A stretch of DNA of 64,000 nt from Herbiconiux sp. L3-i23 (lineage in GTDB: Bacteria; Actinomycetota; Actinomycetes; Actinomycetales; Microbacteriaceae): the NCBI RefSeq assembly GCF_023734115.1, contig NZ_AP025737.1, positions 434,001 through 498,000 of the forward strand, in the 5' to 3' direction. The position numbers and the translations under genes were made by a program. Of the stretch, positions 43,872 to 52,337 are shown piece after piece (within the stretch, counting starts at the first letter, position 1; the number at the start of each line of letters is the position of its first letter). The notes under the pieces were generated by a model. The model saw nothing but the letters and a program-made list of their open reading frames with translations. It made no database searches and was not told where the DNA came from.

Positions 43872-45366
43872 GGCGCTCCACATCGGCGGCCGCGTGCTCG
43901 CCGGTCTCGCGTCCATCGCAGCGGCCGGGGCCATCGTCGGCGCGGCCGTACTGATGCCGGCCCCGAGCGATGCGGCACCGGCGGACGTGTCGGGGCTCGC
44001 CGTCACCCCGCAGCCCATCGATCAGCAGCGGGTCTGCGCAGGGCCCTTGCTGCGCCTCGGCGATGCGAACGGGCAGGGAGCCACCACCGTCACCTCCTTC
44101 GGGGCGCCGAGCGTCATCGCCTCGAGCGGCGCGACCAGTGCCGCACTCGACGACATCGACGTCGTCGTTGCCGACGGGGGATCGTCGTCCAGCGTCATCA
44201 CCGCGCCGCCCTTGGCGGCCGATGCGGCACCGCTCGCCGCCGTGCAGGCGCAGCTCGCGGCGGAAGCCGATCAGAGCGGACTCGCCGTCGCCTCCTGCGA
44301 CGAGAGCGCGGCGGTGTCGTGGCTGGTCGCCGGAGCGACGGACACGGGACGCACGACGCTCCTCCTGCTCGAGAACCCGAGCGGCGTCGAGTCGATCGTC
44401 GACGTCGCCCTGTTCGGCACCGAGGGGCGCGTCGACGCTCCCGGCCTCACCGATCTCGTCGTCCCCCCGGCCAGCCAGCGGGTTCTCTCCCTCGCCGGCT
44501 TCGCGCCCGGAGCCGCAGCACTCGCGGTGCAGGTCGAGAGCCGGGGCGGGCTGATCGTTCCCACCCTGCAGCAGAGCATCGTGCGCGGACTCGAGCCCGG
44601 CGGGGTCGAGCTCACCGGTGCGACGGGTGCGCCGTCGGAGACGCAGGTCGTTCCCGGCGTCCGCATCACGACCGCTCAGGCGGCCGCCGAACGCTCCCAG
44701 CTCGGGGGTTCGACGGACGTCGCTACCGCCGTGCGCGTGTATGTGCCCGGAGACGAGGACGCCGAGATCAGCATCGGCGCCTCCTCCGACACTCCGGGTG
44801 TGGCCGGGGTGACGGTCGACGCGACCGCCACCGCCGGATCGGTCGTCGACATCCCCGTCGTCGGCCTGGGCGACGGCACCTACACGGTCACCGTGCAGTC
44901 CTCGGTGCCCGTTGTCGCGGCGGTGCGCGCGGCGACGGTCGCCGCCCCCGACCCCAACGCGCCCGTCCTCGACGCGGACGTCAGCTTCGAGATCGTCGGC
45001 GACGCCGGCGACGTCGACGTGGTGGCCGGGCAGCGCATCGACTTCGCCTGGTTCGTGTCGGCTCCGACGCTCGACGGCACCGTCTCGTTCGCGACCGCCG
45101 ACGCCCCGGCGCCCCGCCTCACCCTCACCGCCGCGGCGGGCGCTGCCGCCGACGTCGTCCTCACCGACGAGCAGGGCGAGCGCCGCGAGCTCTCCGTCTC
45201 CGCCGGGTCGACGGCGAGCGTCGACCTCACCGGAGCCCGCGTCTACCGGCTGGACGGTGCCACCGGCCTCACCGGCGCCGTGAGCTACGCGGCGGACGGT
45301 CAGCTCTCGGCCACCGTGCTCCGGCCGGTGAACCCGCTCGCGTCGACGATCACCGTCTACCGCTGA
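43861..45366 (+). CDS. DUF5719 exported protein
   Basis: ATG at 43861 follows GAGGAGG by five bases and overlaps the glycosyltransferase stop; the longer frame from 43681 is wrong. The 501-residue product has a membrane anchor or signal segment (AGLASIAAAGAIVGAAVLM). A long exported region of Ala/Val/Thr-rich beta-strand type follows, with repeated PA-S-x-V segments and one Cys pair candidate (RVCAGP and ASCDES). It matches DUF5719, which co-occurs with the neighbouring glycosyltransferase. Probably an envelope protein acting with it; the mechanism is unknown. Confidence 0.8.
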   Translation: MAHKALHIGGRVLAGLASIAAAGAIVGAAVLMPAPSDAAPADVSGLAVTPQPIDQQRVCAGPLLRLGDANGQGATTVTSFGAPSVIASSGATSAALDDIDVVVADGGSSSSVITAPPLAADAAPLAAVQAQLAAEADQSGLAVASCDESAAVSWLVAGATDTGRTTLLLLENPSGVESIVDVALFGTEGRVDAPGLTDLVVPPASQRVLSLAGFAPGAAALAVQVESRGGLIVPTLQQSIVRGLEPGGVELTGATGAPSETQVVPGVRITTAQAAAERSQLGGSTDVATAVRVYVPGDEDAEISIGASSDTPGVAGVTVDATATAGSVVDIPVVGLGDGTYTVTVQSSVPVVAAVRAATVAAPDPNAPVLDADVSFEIVGDAGDVDVVAGQRIDFAWFVSAPTLDGTVSFATADAPAPRLTLTAAAGAAADVVLTDEQGERRELSVSAGSTASVDLTGARVYRLDGATGLTGAVSYAADGQLSATVLRPVNPLASTITVYR

Positions 45367-45412
45367 GCGGCGCGGAGCCGCACGACGCGAGTCGGCGCAA
45401 ATCCGCTCGGAT

Positions 45413-45853
45413 TCAATGGTCGCGGAAGCGTTCGGGAGCGAGATCCCACGGGTCGCGCCCGAGGTATTCACCGGCCGCGCGCAGCACGCAGCCCTCGACG
45501 ACCATGCGCAGGTGCAGCTCGTCCTTCACGTGCAGCTTCGACATCCGCTCGATGGGCAGCCGGTAGAGGATGATGCGGTTCTGCGGCGCGATCACCCGCC
45601 AGCGGTCGAGGCGTCGGCCCGACAGCTCGGAGGGCAGCCCCGCGACCTCGAAGCTGACGACGTCGAGCTCGGGCCAGAGACTGCGCAGGTATTCGGCGGT
45701 GTCGGCGACCGCGTCGTCGAAGACGTCGATGCGTCCGCGGAGCATCGGAAGATGCGGCCCTGCGACCGAAGAGCGAAGCCCGCGGCCGTGCCGATCGAGT
45801 CCGCGAGCACGCGGTGCCCGCGGACGCCCGGCGGCGGAACGGGAGCGAGCCAT
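45413..45853 (-). CDS. Metallopeptidase-family (zincin-like) protein without HExxH
   Basis: The 146-residue protein has a basic N-terminus (RHGRGLR), PHLPMLRGRIDVFD, ILYRLPIERMSKLHVKDELHLR and DPWDLAPERFRDH. By synteny with DUF3499 and DUF5719 it is the actinobacterial 'metallopeptidase family protein'. The usual zinc motif HExxH is not present; VEGCVLRAAGEY stands in its place. It may be catalytically inactive. The ATG at 45853 is divergent from the DUF3499 gene, 48 bases apart. Confidence 0.7.
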   Translation of the reverse strand: MARSRSAAGRPRAPRARGLDRHGRGLRSSVAGPHLPMLRGRIDVFDDAVADTAEYLRSLWPELDVVSFEVAGLPSELSGRRLDRWRVIAPQNRIILYRLPIERMSKLHVKDELHLRMVVEGCVLRAAGEYLGRDPWDLAPERFRDH

Positions 45854-45901
45854 GCGGCCATGGTACTCGCAGGGGAAAGCAGGGCTATCCTGAATCCCGC
45901 G

Positions 45902-46114
45902 ATGAGCAGACGTCCGTGTTCCCGAGTGAACTGCCAGGAGGAGGCTGTCGCGACCCTGACGTACGTCTACGCCGACTCGATGGCCGTCCTCGGTCCCCTC
46001 AGCGAGAAGGCCGAACCGCACAGCTACGACCTCTGCGCCGTGCACGCCGAGCGCCTCTCGCCGCCGCAAGGCTGGACGATCCTCCGCCACGCGGCCGTCG
46101 ACCCGCTGATCTAG
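45902..46114 (+). CDS. DUF3499 protein
   Basis: The 70-residue protein begins MSRRPCSRVNCQEEAVATL, with a CS-x3-C metal-type pair, then TYVYADSMAVLGPL and YDLCAVHAERLSPPQGW with a further C-x2-H. This matches the small DUF3499 family of actinobacteria. Four ligands could bind zinc. Function is unknown; it co-occurs with the WhiB/glycosyltransferase neighbourhood. Confidence 0.8.
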   Translation: MSRRPCSRVNCQEEAVATLTYVYADSMAVLGPLSEKAEPHSYDLCAVHAERLSPPQGWTILRHAAVDPLI

Positions 46115-46150
46115 CGCCGTCCGCGAGTCGTTGGTCGGTGGTCGTGGCGG

Positions 46151-47455
46151 TCAGGACGCCTCGCGCGCCGTGATCTCGTCGAGCTCGAGGTCGGTCGCCA
46201 GGTCGCCGCGGGTCTCGACCGTCGCCCGCAACGTCGACCGCTCGTCGGCTCGGGCCGCCCGCCGCGACATGAGCCAGACGACACCGACAGCGCCTCCCAG
46301 CAGTCCGGAGAGTGCGGCGACGGCGAGCGCCGCCCGGGGGCCGAACGCGTCCGCGACGAACCCGACCGCGGGTGCTCCGATGAAGGTGGTGCCGGCGAAG
46401 AGCGCCATGTAGATCGACATGACCCGTCCTCGCACACGGCCCGGCGTCGTCGACTGCACGTAGCCGTTCGCGCTCGTCATCAGGATCATCGACGAGACGC
46501 CGACGAGCACCAGCGTCGCGGCGAAGCTCCAGTAGCCGGGCATGATGGCCGCGGCGGCCGTCGCGAGACCGAAGCCGACCGCGGCGAGGACGACGGATCG
46601 GACTCGTGGACGTTCTCGGCTGGCAGTGAAGAGCGCGCCCGTCACCGATCCGATCGCGAGGATCGACGAGAGCAGTCCGAACGCGCTCGAATCGGCCCCG
46701 AACTCGATGCGCGCCATCGTGCTCGTGTAGATCGGGAAGTTGAAGCCGAACGTGCCGACGAGGGTGACGATGACGAGCACCGTCACGATGTCCGGGCGGC
46801 TGCGCACGTAGCGCAGTCCTTCGCGCATCTGCCCGCGGCCGCGCGCAGCCTTGGTGACGGCATGCAGCTGATCGCGTCGCAGCAGCACGAGAGCGGCGAG
46901 CACCGAGGCGTAGGTGACGGCGTTGACGAGGAACACCCAGCCGGTGCCGATCGCGGCGATCGCGAGGCCCGCGACCGCGGGGCCGACGAGGCGAGCCCCG
47001 TTGAAGGACGCCGAGTTCAGCGCGACCGCGTTGGGCAGGTCGGTGCTCGGCACCAGCTCGCTGACGAACGTCTGCCGCGTCGGGTTGTCGATGGCGGTCA
47101 CGACACCGAGCAGCAGGGCGAAGCCGTAGACCATCCACAGCTCCGCAGCCCCTGACAGCACGATGGCGCCGAGCCCGACCGCGAGCACCGCCTGAGCCAG
47201 CTGGGTGCCGATCAGGAGCCGCCGGCCGGGGAGGCGGTCGACGAGGACGCCGGCGAACGGTCCGAGGACGAGGAGCGGGCCGAACTGCAATGCCATCGTG
47301 ATGCCGACGGCGACCGCGTCGTGGTCGGTCAGCTCGGTGAGCACCAGCCAGTCCTGGGCGGTGCGCTGCATCCACGTCCCGACGTTCGAGACGAGCGCCC
47401 CCGCGAACCAGATGCGGTAGTTGACGGCGCGCAGCGAGCGGAAGACCGCGCTCAC
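46151..47455 (-). CDS. MFS transporter
   Basis: The GTG at 47455 overlaps the MarR stop by four bases (GTGA), which sets the start and gives 434 residues. Twelve membrane segments are visible. GPFAGVLVDRLPGRRLLIGT is the family A-type loop and YGFALLLGVVTAIDNPTRQTF is a segment of the EntS/MFS_3 group, which exports siderophores or drugs. Co-transcription with a MarR regulator suggests inducible export of a toxic small molecule. Confidence 0.9.
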   Translation of the reverse strand: MSAVFRSLRAVNYRIWFAGALVSNVGTWMQRTAQDWLVLTELTDHDAVAVGITMALQFGPLLVLGPFAGVLVDRLPGRRLLIGTQLAQAVLAVGLGAIVLSGAAELWMVYGFALLLGVVTAIDNPTRQTFVSELVPSTDLPNAVALNSASFNGARLVGPAVAGLAIAAIGTGWVFLVNAVTYASVLAALVLLRRDQLHAVTKAARGRGQMREGLRYVRSRPDIVTVLVIVTLVGTFGFNFPIYTSTMARIEFGADSSAFGLLSSILAIGSVTGALFTASRERPRVRSVVLAAVGFGLATAAAAIMPGYWSFAATLVLVGVSSMILMTSANGYVQSTTPGRVRGRVMSIYMALFAGTTFIGAPAVGFVADAFGPRAALAVAALSGLLGGAVGVVWLMSRRAARADERSTLRATVETRGDLATDLELDEITAREAS

Positions 47456-47892
47456 GAGTCGGCGAGCTTCCGGAGGATCTCCGTGACGGCCAGCAACTGC
47501 GCCCGCTCGTGCGCGGGCAGCCTCGACAGCTGCGCGCTGAACCACTCCGCGCGCAGTCGCGCCGTCTCGGCGAGCAGGTCCCTGCCCTCGGGCGTGAGGC
47601 GCACGAGCACGCGCCGCGCGTCGTCGGGGGAGGGCTCGCGGCGCACGTAGCCCGCCTCCTCGAGCGAGTTCACGGTGCGGTTCATCGACGGCGGGCTGAC
47701 CTTCTCGGCGGCCGCCAACTCACCGGGGCTCGCCCCGTCGGCGGAGGAGAGGCGCCACAGCGCGCCCAATTGACTGTCCGTCACGTGGCCGCCGCGCTCG
47801 GCGCGGATCCGGCGCGAGACCTTCTGCAGGAGCACCCTCAGCTCGTTCTCGTCGGAACTCGCCGACTCGGGTCCGGGGTGCGCAGTGCTCAT
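47452..47892 (-). CDS. MarR-family regulator
   Basis: The 146-residue winged-helix protein has LGALWRLSSADGASPGELA, then VSPPSMNRTVNSLEEAGYVRR as recognition helix and DDARRVLVRLTPEGRDLLAE as the wing. It is probably a repressor of the downstream MFS gene, with which it is translationally coupled. Upstream (47893-47940) the sequence is relatively AT-rich, with TAGCCTAGCT-like dyads that could hold its own operator. Confidence 0.9.
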   Translation of the reverse strand: MSTAHPGPESASSDENELRVLLQKVSRRIRAERGGHVTDSQLGALWRLSSADGASPGELAAAEKVSPPSMNRTVNSLEEAGYVRREPSPDDARRVLVRLTPEGRDLLAETARLRAEWFSAQLSRLPAHERAQLLAVTEILRKLADS

Positions 47893-47965
47893 CGATCGTT
47901 AGCCTAGCTCATTAGCAAGGGTAACTAACTGGGAGTGGCTCGAGGCTTTGCAGCGATGATCCGGG

Positions 47966-48808
47966 TCAGCGGTCGGGGAAGTCGTGGGGCAGTGCCGTGA
48001 GCACGGGCTGCAACCGCGCGAGCCGTTCGGCCTCGAGTCTCAGCGCCTCCCGCTCGCGCTCGCGGCGCATTGCCGAGACGCCGGCGAGGAAGAGTTCGGG
48101 CGTGGTGCTGGGCAGCGGCGAGACGAATGGTGCGGCGGCCGCCGCGAGCGACTCGGCCAGTCGGGCTCTCGACGTCGGAGTCATCCGGTTCGCGTTGCCG
48201 AGGAACGACGAGATGCGGCGGGCGAGCGCGTCGGGCAGTGTCGCGACGTCGGCGCTGCGCGACCATTCGACGAGTTCCACCGGCACCGACCAGACCGCCG
48301 ACGTGGCCTGGGGGACCCGTTCGACCTGCGCGTATGTGCCCGCCAGGATGTCGCCGATCCGCTTCGCCCTCGGGTTCAGGAGGCCGACGACGGCGGCGAG
48401 ACCTCCCGCGGTCAGCCAGATCTCGAGGAGTCCCGACAGCGCACGGATGAAGGAGTGACGCAGGGTGATCGCACCGCCGTCGTCCCGCACCACCCGCAGG
48501 CCGAGGGCCAGTTTGCCGAGGGAGCGGCCGCGGGTTGCGAACTCGACGATCATCGGCAGCACGATCGTGACCAGCACCAGGACAGCGATCGAGACGGCGG
48601 CGAAGACCGCGGAGTCGAGCAGCTCCCAGTCGGAGAGGAAGCCCACGCCGAGGAAGAGCAGGAGCACGACCAGCAGCGACGCCAGGAAATCGATGATGAG
48701 GCTCGCGGCGCGCATCAGGACGCTCGCCGGGCGGACGTCGAGCACGACGGCTTCGCCGACGATCAGATCGTCGTCATCCGGCAGCGCCGTGGCGGATCGG
48801 TCGGCCAT
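47966..48808 (-). CDS. RDD-family membrane protein
   Basis: The protein of 280 residues (ATG at 48808; a second ATG at 48817 adds MIG) has an N-terminal RDD domain: ASLIIDFLASLLVVLLLF with the RDD-like R-x-Asp positions, GKLALGLRVVRDDGG and NPRAKRIGDILAGTYAQV. The C-terminal half is soluble and Arg/Ala/Glu-rich. It lies back-to-back with the SpoIIM-like gene with only 16 bases between the starts. It belongs to a conserved envelope cluster reaching to mtrAB. Function is unknown. Confidence 0.85.
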   Translation of the reverse strand: MADRSATALPDDDDLIVGEAVVLDVRPASVLMRAASLIIDFLASLLVVLLLFLGVGFLSDWELLDSAVFAAVSIAVLVLVTIVLPMIVEFATRGRSLGKLALGLRVVRDDGGAITLRHSFIRALSGLLEIWLTAGGLAAVVGLLNPRAKRIGDILAGTYAQVERVPQATSAVWSVPVELVEWSRSADVATLPDALARRISSFLGNANRMTPTSRARLAESLAAAAAPFVSPLPSTTPELFLAGVSAMRREREREALRLEAERLARLQPVLTALPHDFPDR

Positions 48809-48824
48809 GCCTATCATCGTAGGC

Positions 48825-49820
48825 GTGGACCTCGACGCCTACACCGACGCCCATCGGGGCGAGTGGGCGCGGCTCGACGCGCTGGCGAAGCAGCGCCGCC
48901 TCGACGGGCGGCAGGCCGACGAGCTGATCGAGGGCTACCGCGCGGGTGCCACGCAGCTGTCGGCGATCAAGACGAGCGCAGGATCCACCGCCATCGGCGA
49001 CCGCCTGTCGGTCACCCTGTCGCGTGCTCGCCTGCGCTTCACCGGCGCGACCGACAACCTGCTCGGCGCGTTGCCCGCCTTCTTCGGCGCGCAGCTGCCG
49101 GCCGCCTTCTACCGCGTGCGGTGGCTCACGGTCGTCGTGATGCTCGTGACCGTCGCGATCGGGGCGATCTACGCCACCTGGATCGCAGGCGACCCGCGGG
49201 TGCTCGCGAGCTACGGCGACGACGCCGACCTGCGGCGCTACGTCGACTCCGAGTTCACCGACTACTACAGCTCGAACCCGGCGGCGTCCTTCGCCGGACA
49301 GGTGTGGACGAACAACGCCTACATCGCCGCCCAATGCGTCGCCTTCGGCATCACCGGCATCTGGGTGCCGTACGTGATCTTCAGCAACGCGCAGAGCGTC
49401 GGTATCGCGGCCGGCGTGATGTTCTCGTACGACCGGGGCGACGTGTTCTTCGAGTACATCCTCCCGCACGGCATGCTCGAGCTCACCGCGGTCTTCGTCG
49501 CCGCGGCGGCGGGCTTGCGCATCTTCTGGGCCCTCATCGCGCCGGGCCCGCGGACGCGCGCGCAGGCGCTCGCCGAGGATGGTCGCGCACTCTTCACGGT
49601 CGCGATCGGGCTGGTGCTCGTGCTGTTCGTCTCGGGCATCATCGAGGGCTTCGTCACTCCGGCGCCGTGGCCGTGGTGGATCAAGATGACGATCGGCGGC
49701 GGCGCCCTCGCCGCGTACTGGTTCTACACGCTCTACTTCGGCCGCCGCGCCTACCGGGCGGGCCAGACGGGCGACCTCGACGAGTTCGAGGCGGGCGCCC
49801 GCCGCATCACCTCCGGCTGA
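48825..49820 (+). CDS. SpoIIM-like (DUF95) membrane protein
   Basis: The GTG at 48825 gives the standard N-terminus DLDAYTDAHRGEWARLD; an ATG at 48807 would overlap the RDD start. The 331-residue protein has about five membrane helices after residue 95 and the segments FTDYYSSNPAASFAGQVWTNNAY and ILPHGMLELTAVFVAAAAG, both typical of the SpoIIM family. Bacillus SpoIIM takes part in peptidoglycan remodelling during engulfment. The actinobacterial family sits beside DUF58/MoxR genes, as here. It ends before a long hairpin. Confidence 0.88.
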   Translation: MDLDAYTDAHRGEWARLDALAKQRRLDGRQADELIEGYRAGATQLSAIKTSAGSTAIGDRLSVTLSRARLRFTGATDNLLGALPAFFGAQLPAAFYRVRWLTVVVMLVTVAIGAIYATWIAGDPRVLASYGDDADLRRYVDSEFTDYYSSNPAASFAGQVWTNNAYIAAQCVAFGITGIWVPYVIFSNAQSVGIAAGVMFSYDRGDVFFEYILPHGMLELTAVFVAAAAGLRIFWALIAPGPRTRAQALAEDGRALFTVAIGLVLVLFVSGIIEGFVTPAPWPWWIKMTIGGGALAAYWFYTLYFGRRAYRAGQTGDLDEFEAGARRITSG

Positions 49821-49846
49821 CCCCACCCGTTTACCCCTGCGAGCGC

Positions 49847-49900
49847 GGTGTGTTGCTCCGAGCGCGCCTGTATAAACACCCGCGCTCGCAGCAACACACC
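49847..49900. repeat. Long inverted repeat between convergent genes
   Basis: GGTGTGTTGCT-C-CGAGCGCG (49847-49866) faces CGCGCTCG-C-AGCAACACACC (49881-49900) across a 14-base loop: 19 paired bases with one C.C mismatch. It lies between the convergent SpoIIM and DUF58 genes and could be a bidirectional terminator without a T-run, or a dispersed palindromic element. Confidence 0.65.
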
Positions 49901-49952
49901 TCCCTCGCGCTGAAGCGCGCGATGGGCCCAGCTCGCGGGGGTGGGGACGGGG

Positions 49953-51281
49953 TTAGAGGCGGCCGGCGGCTTTCAGGGCTAGGTAGCGGTCGGTGAGGGC
50001 GACCGGGAGGTCGGCCGGGGCGGCCGTGACCACCTCGGCGCCCTGCAGGCGGATGGCCGCGGCGACACGGTCGGTGTCGAGGAGTGAGCGCTCGGCGGCC
50101 GCGGCGCGGTAGACCTCGCTGCGCCCCGACCGTGAGCCCACCTGCGCGCGGATGTCCGGATCCGTCACCGACGCCACGATGACGACGTGCCGCTTGGTCA
50201 GCTGGGGCAGCACGCTGAGCAGGGCCCGCGACGACCCGACCGACTCGACCGTGGTGACGAGCACGACGAGGGACCGCTGCGATGACACCGACCGGACCTG
50301 GGCGGGGATCGCCGCCCAGTCGGTCTCGATCAGTTCCGGCTCGACGCCGGCGAGCGCATCGACGGTGCGCGAGAGCAGCTCGGCGCCGGTCGCCCCCTGC
50401 ACGCGGGCGCGCAGGCGCCGGTCGTAGGCGAGGACGTCGACCCGGTCGCCCGCGCGGGTGGCGAGAGCCGAGAGCAGCAGCGCGCTCTCGATCGCCGTGT
50501 CGAAGCGCGGCTCGTCGTCGACGCGCGCGGCGGCGGTGCGCCCCGAGTCGAGCACCAGAACGACCCGACGATCCCGTTCGGGACGCCAGGTGCGCACCAT
50601 CACCTCGGATCCGGCGCCGTGCGTGCTGCCGCGTCGGGCCGTCGCCCGCCAGTCGATGGAGCGGACGTCGTCGCCGCGCACGTACTCGCGCAGCGAGTCG
50701 AACTCCGTTCCCTGACCGCGCACCATCACGCTCGTGCGGCCATCCAGCTCGCGCAGGCGAGCCAGTCGCGAGGGCAGGTGCTTGCGGGAATGGAACGGAG
50801 GCAGCACCCGGATGCTGCCGGGGGAGGCGAGCGTCGCCTGTCGCGCCCACAGACCGAGCGGTCCGACCGAGCGCACCGTCACCTGATCGACACTGCGCAC
50901 TCCGCGACGGAAGGGCGTCAGCCGCACCTCGATGCGGCGCCGTTCGCCGGACGGCACCGAGACGGGCACACGCGTGGGGGAGGCGCCGGCGGACGGCTGC
51001 CACGCGTCGCGCACGATGCCGCGCAGTCGCCGCGGGCCGAGGTTCGTGAGCTCGAGGGTCGCCGCGACGGTGTCGCCGAGGCGGACTCGGGACGGGAGGG
51101 ACCGGGAGAGCGAGACGGCGCGCGGTGACGCCGCGGCGGCGAGGTCGACCGAGCCGAGTACGACGCAGAACACGAGCCAGGCCAGCAGCGTCCATCCGCC
51201 GGCGTCGGCGAGGAGACCGGCGATGAAGACGGGCACCACTCCGACGAGCACGAGCAGCACGAAGCGACCGGTGACGCTCAT
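49953..51281 (-). CDS. DUF58 protein
   Basis: The 442-residue protein has two N-terminal membrane helices, a middle beta-rich region and the DUF58 signature EFDSLREYVRGDDVRSIDWRATARR (quoted in part; about 226-250). A von Willebrand-A-like fold follows, with VVLVLDSGRTAAAR giving a MIDAS-like D-x-S motif. DUF58 proteins work with MoxR ATPases as chaperone or metal-insertion pairs. The ATG at 51281 is 49 bases from the MoxR stop, in one leftward operon. Confidence 0.92.
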   Translation of the reverse strand: MSVTGRFVLLVLVGVVPVFIAGLLADAGGWTLLAWLVFCVVLGSVDLAAAASPRAVSLSRSLPSRVRLGDTVAATLELTNLGPRRLRGIVRDAWQPSAGASPTRVPVSVPSGERRRIEVRLTPFRRGVRSVDQVTVRSVGPLGLWARQATLASPGSIRVLPPFHSRKHLPSRLARLRELDGRTSVMVRGQGTEFDSLREYVRGDDVRSIDWRATARRGSTHGAGSEVMVRTWRPERDRRVVLVLDSGRTAAARVDDEPRFDTAIESALLLSALATRAGDRVDVLAYDRRLRARVQGATGAELLSRTVDALAGVEPELIETDWAAIPAQVRSVSSQRSLVVLVTTVESVGSSRALLSVLPQLTKRHVVIVASVTDPDIRAQVGSRSGRSEVYRAAAAERSLLDTDRVAAAIRLQGAEVVTAAPADLPVALTDRYLALKAAGRL

Positions 51282-51330
51282 CGGGCGCCTCCGGCGGGTG
51301 CGGGCCGGTGGTCCGGCGAAGCGGAGACGA

Positions 51331-52284
51331 TCAGATCGGCACCTGCACCTGCGCGATGACCGACCGCAGGATCGCATCGGCCGACACGCCCTCGAGTTCG
51401 GCCTCGGGGCGCAGCTGGATGCGGTGGCGCAGCACCGGCAGCGCCATCTCCTGCACGTGGTCGGGGGTGACGGAATCGAAGCCCTGCAGCCACGCCCAGG
51501 CCTTCGACGCCGACAACAGGGCGACCGCGCCGCGGGGCGAGACGCCGAGGCCCACGGACGGGGCCTCGCGCGTCGCACGGGCCAGGTCGACCGCGTATCC
51601 GAGCACGTCCTCGGACGCGGTGACCGCGACGACCGCGCGTTGCGCCGCCTCGAGGTCGCCGGGGGAGAGGACGGGGCGGATCCCCGCGCCGCCGAGGTCG
51701 CGCGGGTCGAAGCCCGCGGCGTGGCGGCGCAGCACCTCGAACTCGGTGTCCCGCGCGGGGAGGTCGAGGACGAGCTTCAGCAGGAAGCGGTCGAGCTGCG
51801 CCTCGGGCAGCGTGTAGGTGCCCTCGTACTCCACGGGGTTCTGGGTCGCGGCGACGAGGAACGGGGCTGGCAGCCGGCGGCTCGCTCCGTCGACCGACAC
51901 CTGGCGCTCCTCCATGGCCTCGAGCAGCGCCGACTGCGTCTTCGGGGGCGTGCGGTTGATCTCGTCGGCGAGGAGGATGTTCGTGAAGACGGGGCCCTCG
52001 CGGAAGACGAACTCGCCGCGCGAGCCCTCGTAGATCATCGATCCGGTCACGTCGCCCGGCATGAGGTCGGGCGTGAACTGCACCCGCTTGGTGTCGAGTT
52101 GCAGCGCCGCCGACAGCGAGCGCACCAGCAGTGTCTTCGCGACGCCGGGTACACCCTCGAGCAGGACGTGGCCGCGCGCGAGCAGCGCGACGATCATCCC
52201 GGTGACGGCGCCGTCTTGGCCGACCACCGCCTTGCCCACCTCGGTGCGGACGTCGCGGAGCCGGGTGCGGAGGTCGTCGGTCAT
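51331..52284 (-). CDS. MoxR-family AAA+ ATPase
   Basis: The 317-residue ATPase has Walker A in LLEGVPGVAKTLLVRSL, Walker B in ILLADEINRTPPKTQSALLEAMEE (sensor and arginine region quoted in part), sensor 1 in ATQNPVEYEGTYTLPEAQLDRF and the C-terminal lid RTLP-type helix bundle. MoxR proteins remodel partner proteins, typically the adjacent DUF58 protein. ATG at 52284, with 52293 an alternative. It sits between DUF58 and DUF4350 genes. Confidence 0.93.
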   Translation of the reverse strand: MTDDLRTRLRDVRTEVGKAVVGQDGAVTGMIVALLARGHVLLEGVPGVAKTLLVRSLSAALQLDTKRVQFTPDLMPGDVTGSMIYEGSRGEFVFREGPVFTNILLADEINRTPPKTQSALLEAMEERQVSVDGASRRLPAPFLVAATQNPVEYEGTYTLPEAQLDRFLLKLVLDLPARDTEFEVLRRHAAGFDPRDLGGAGIRPVLSPGDLEAAQRAVVAVTASEDVLGYAVDLARATREAPSVGLGVSPRGAVALLSASKAWAWLQGFDSVTPDHVQEMALPVLRHRIQLRPEAELEGVSADAILRSVIAQVQVPI

Positions 52285-52337
52285 GGGATCCATTCTGGTC
52301 GGCACGGGTCGGGTGGCACGGGTCGGCACCGCCCGCG

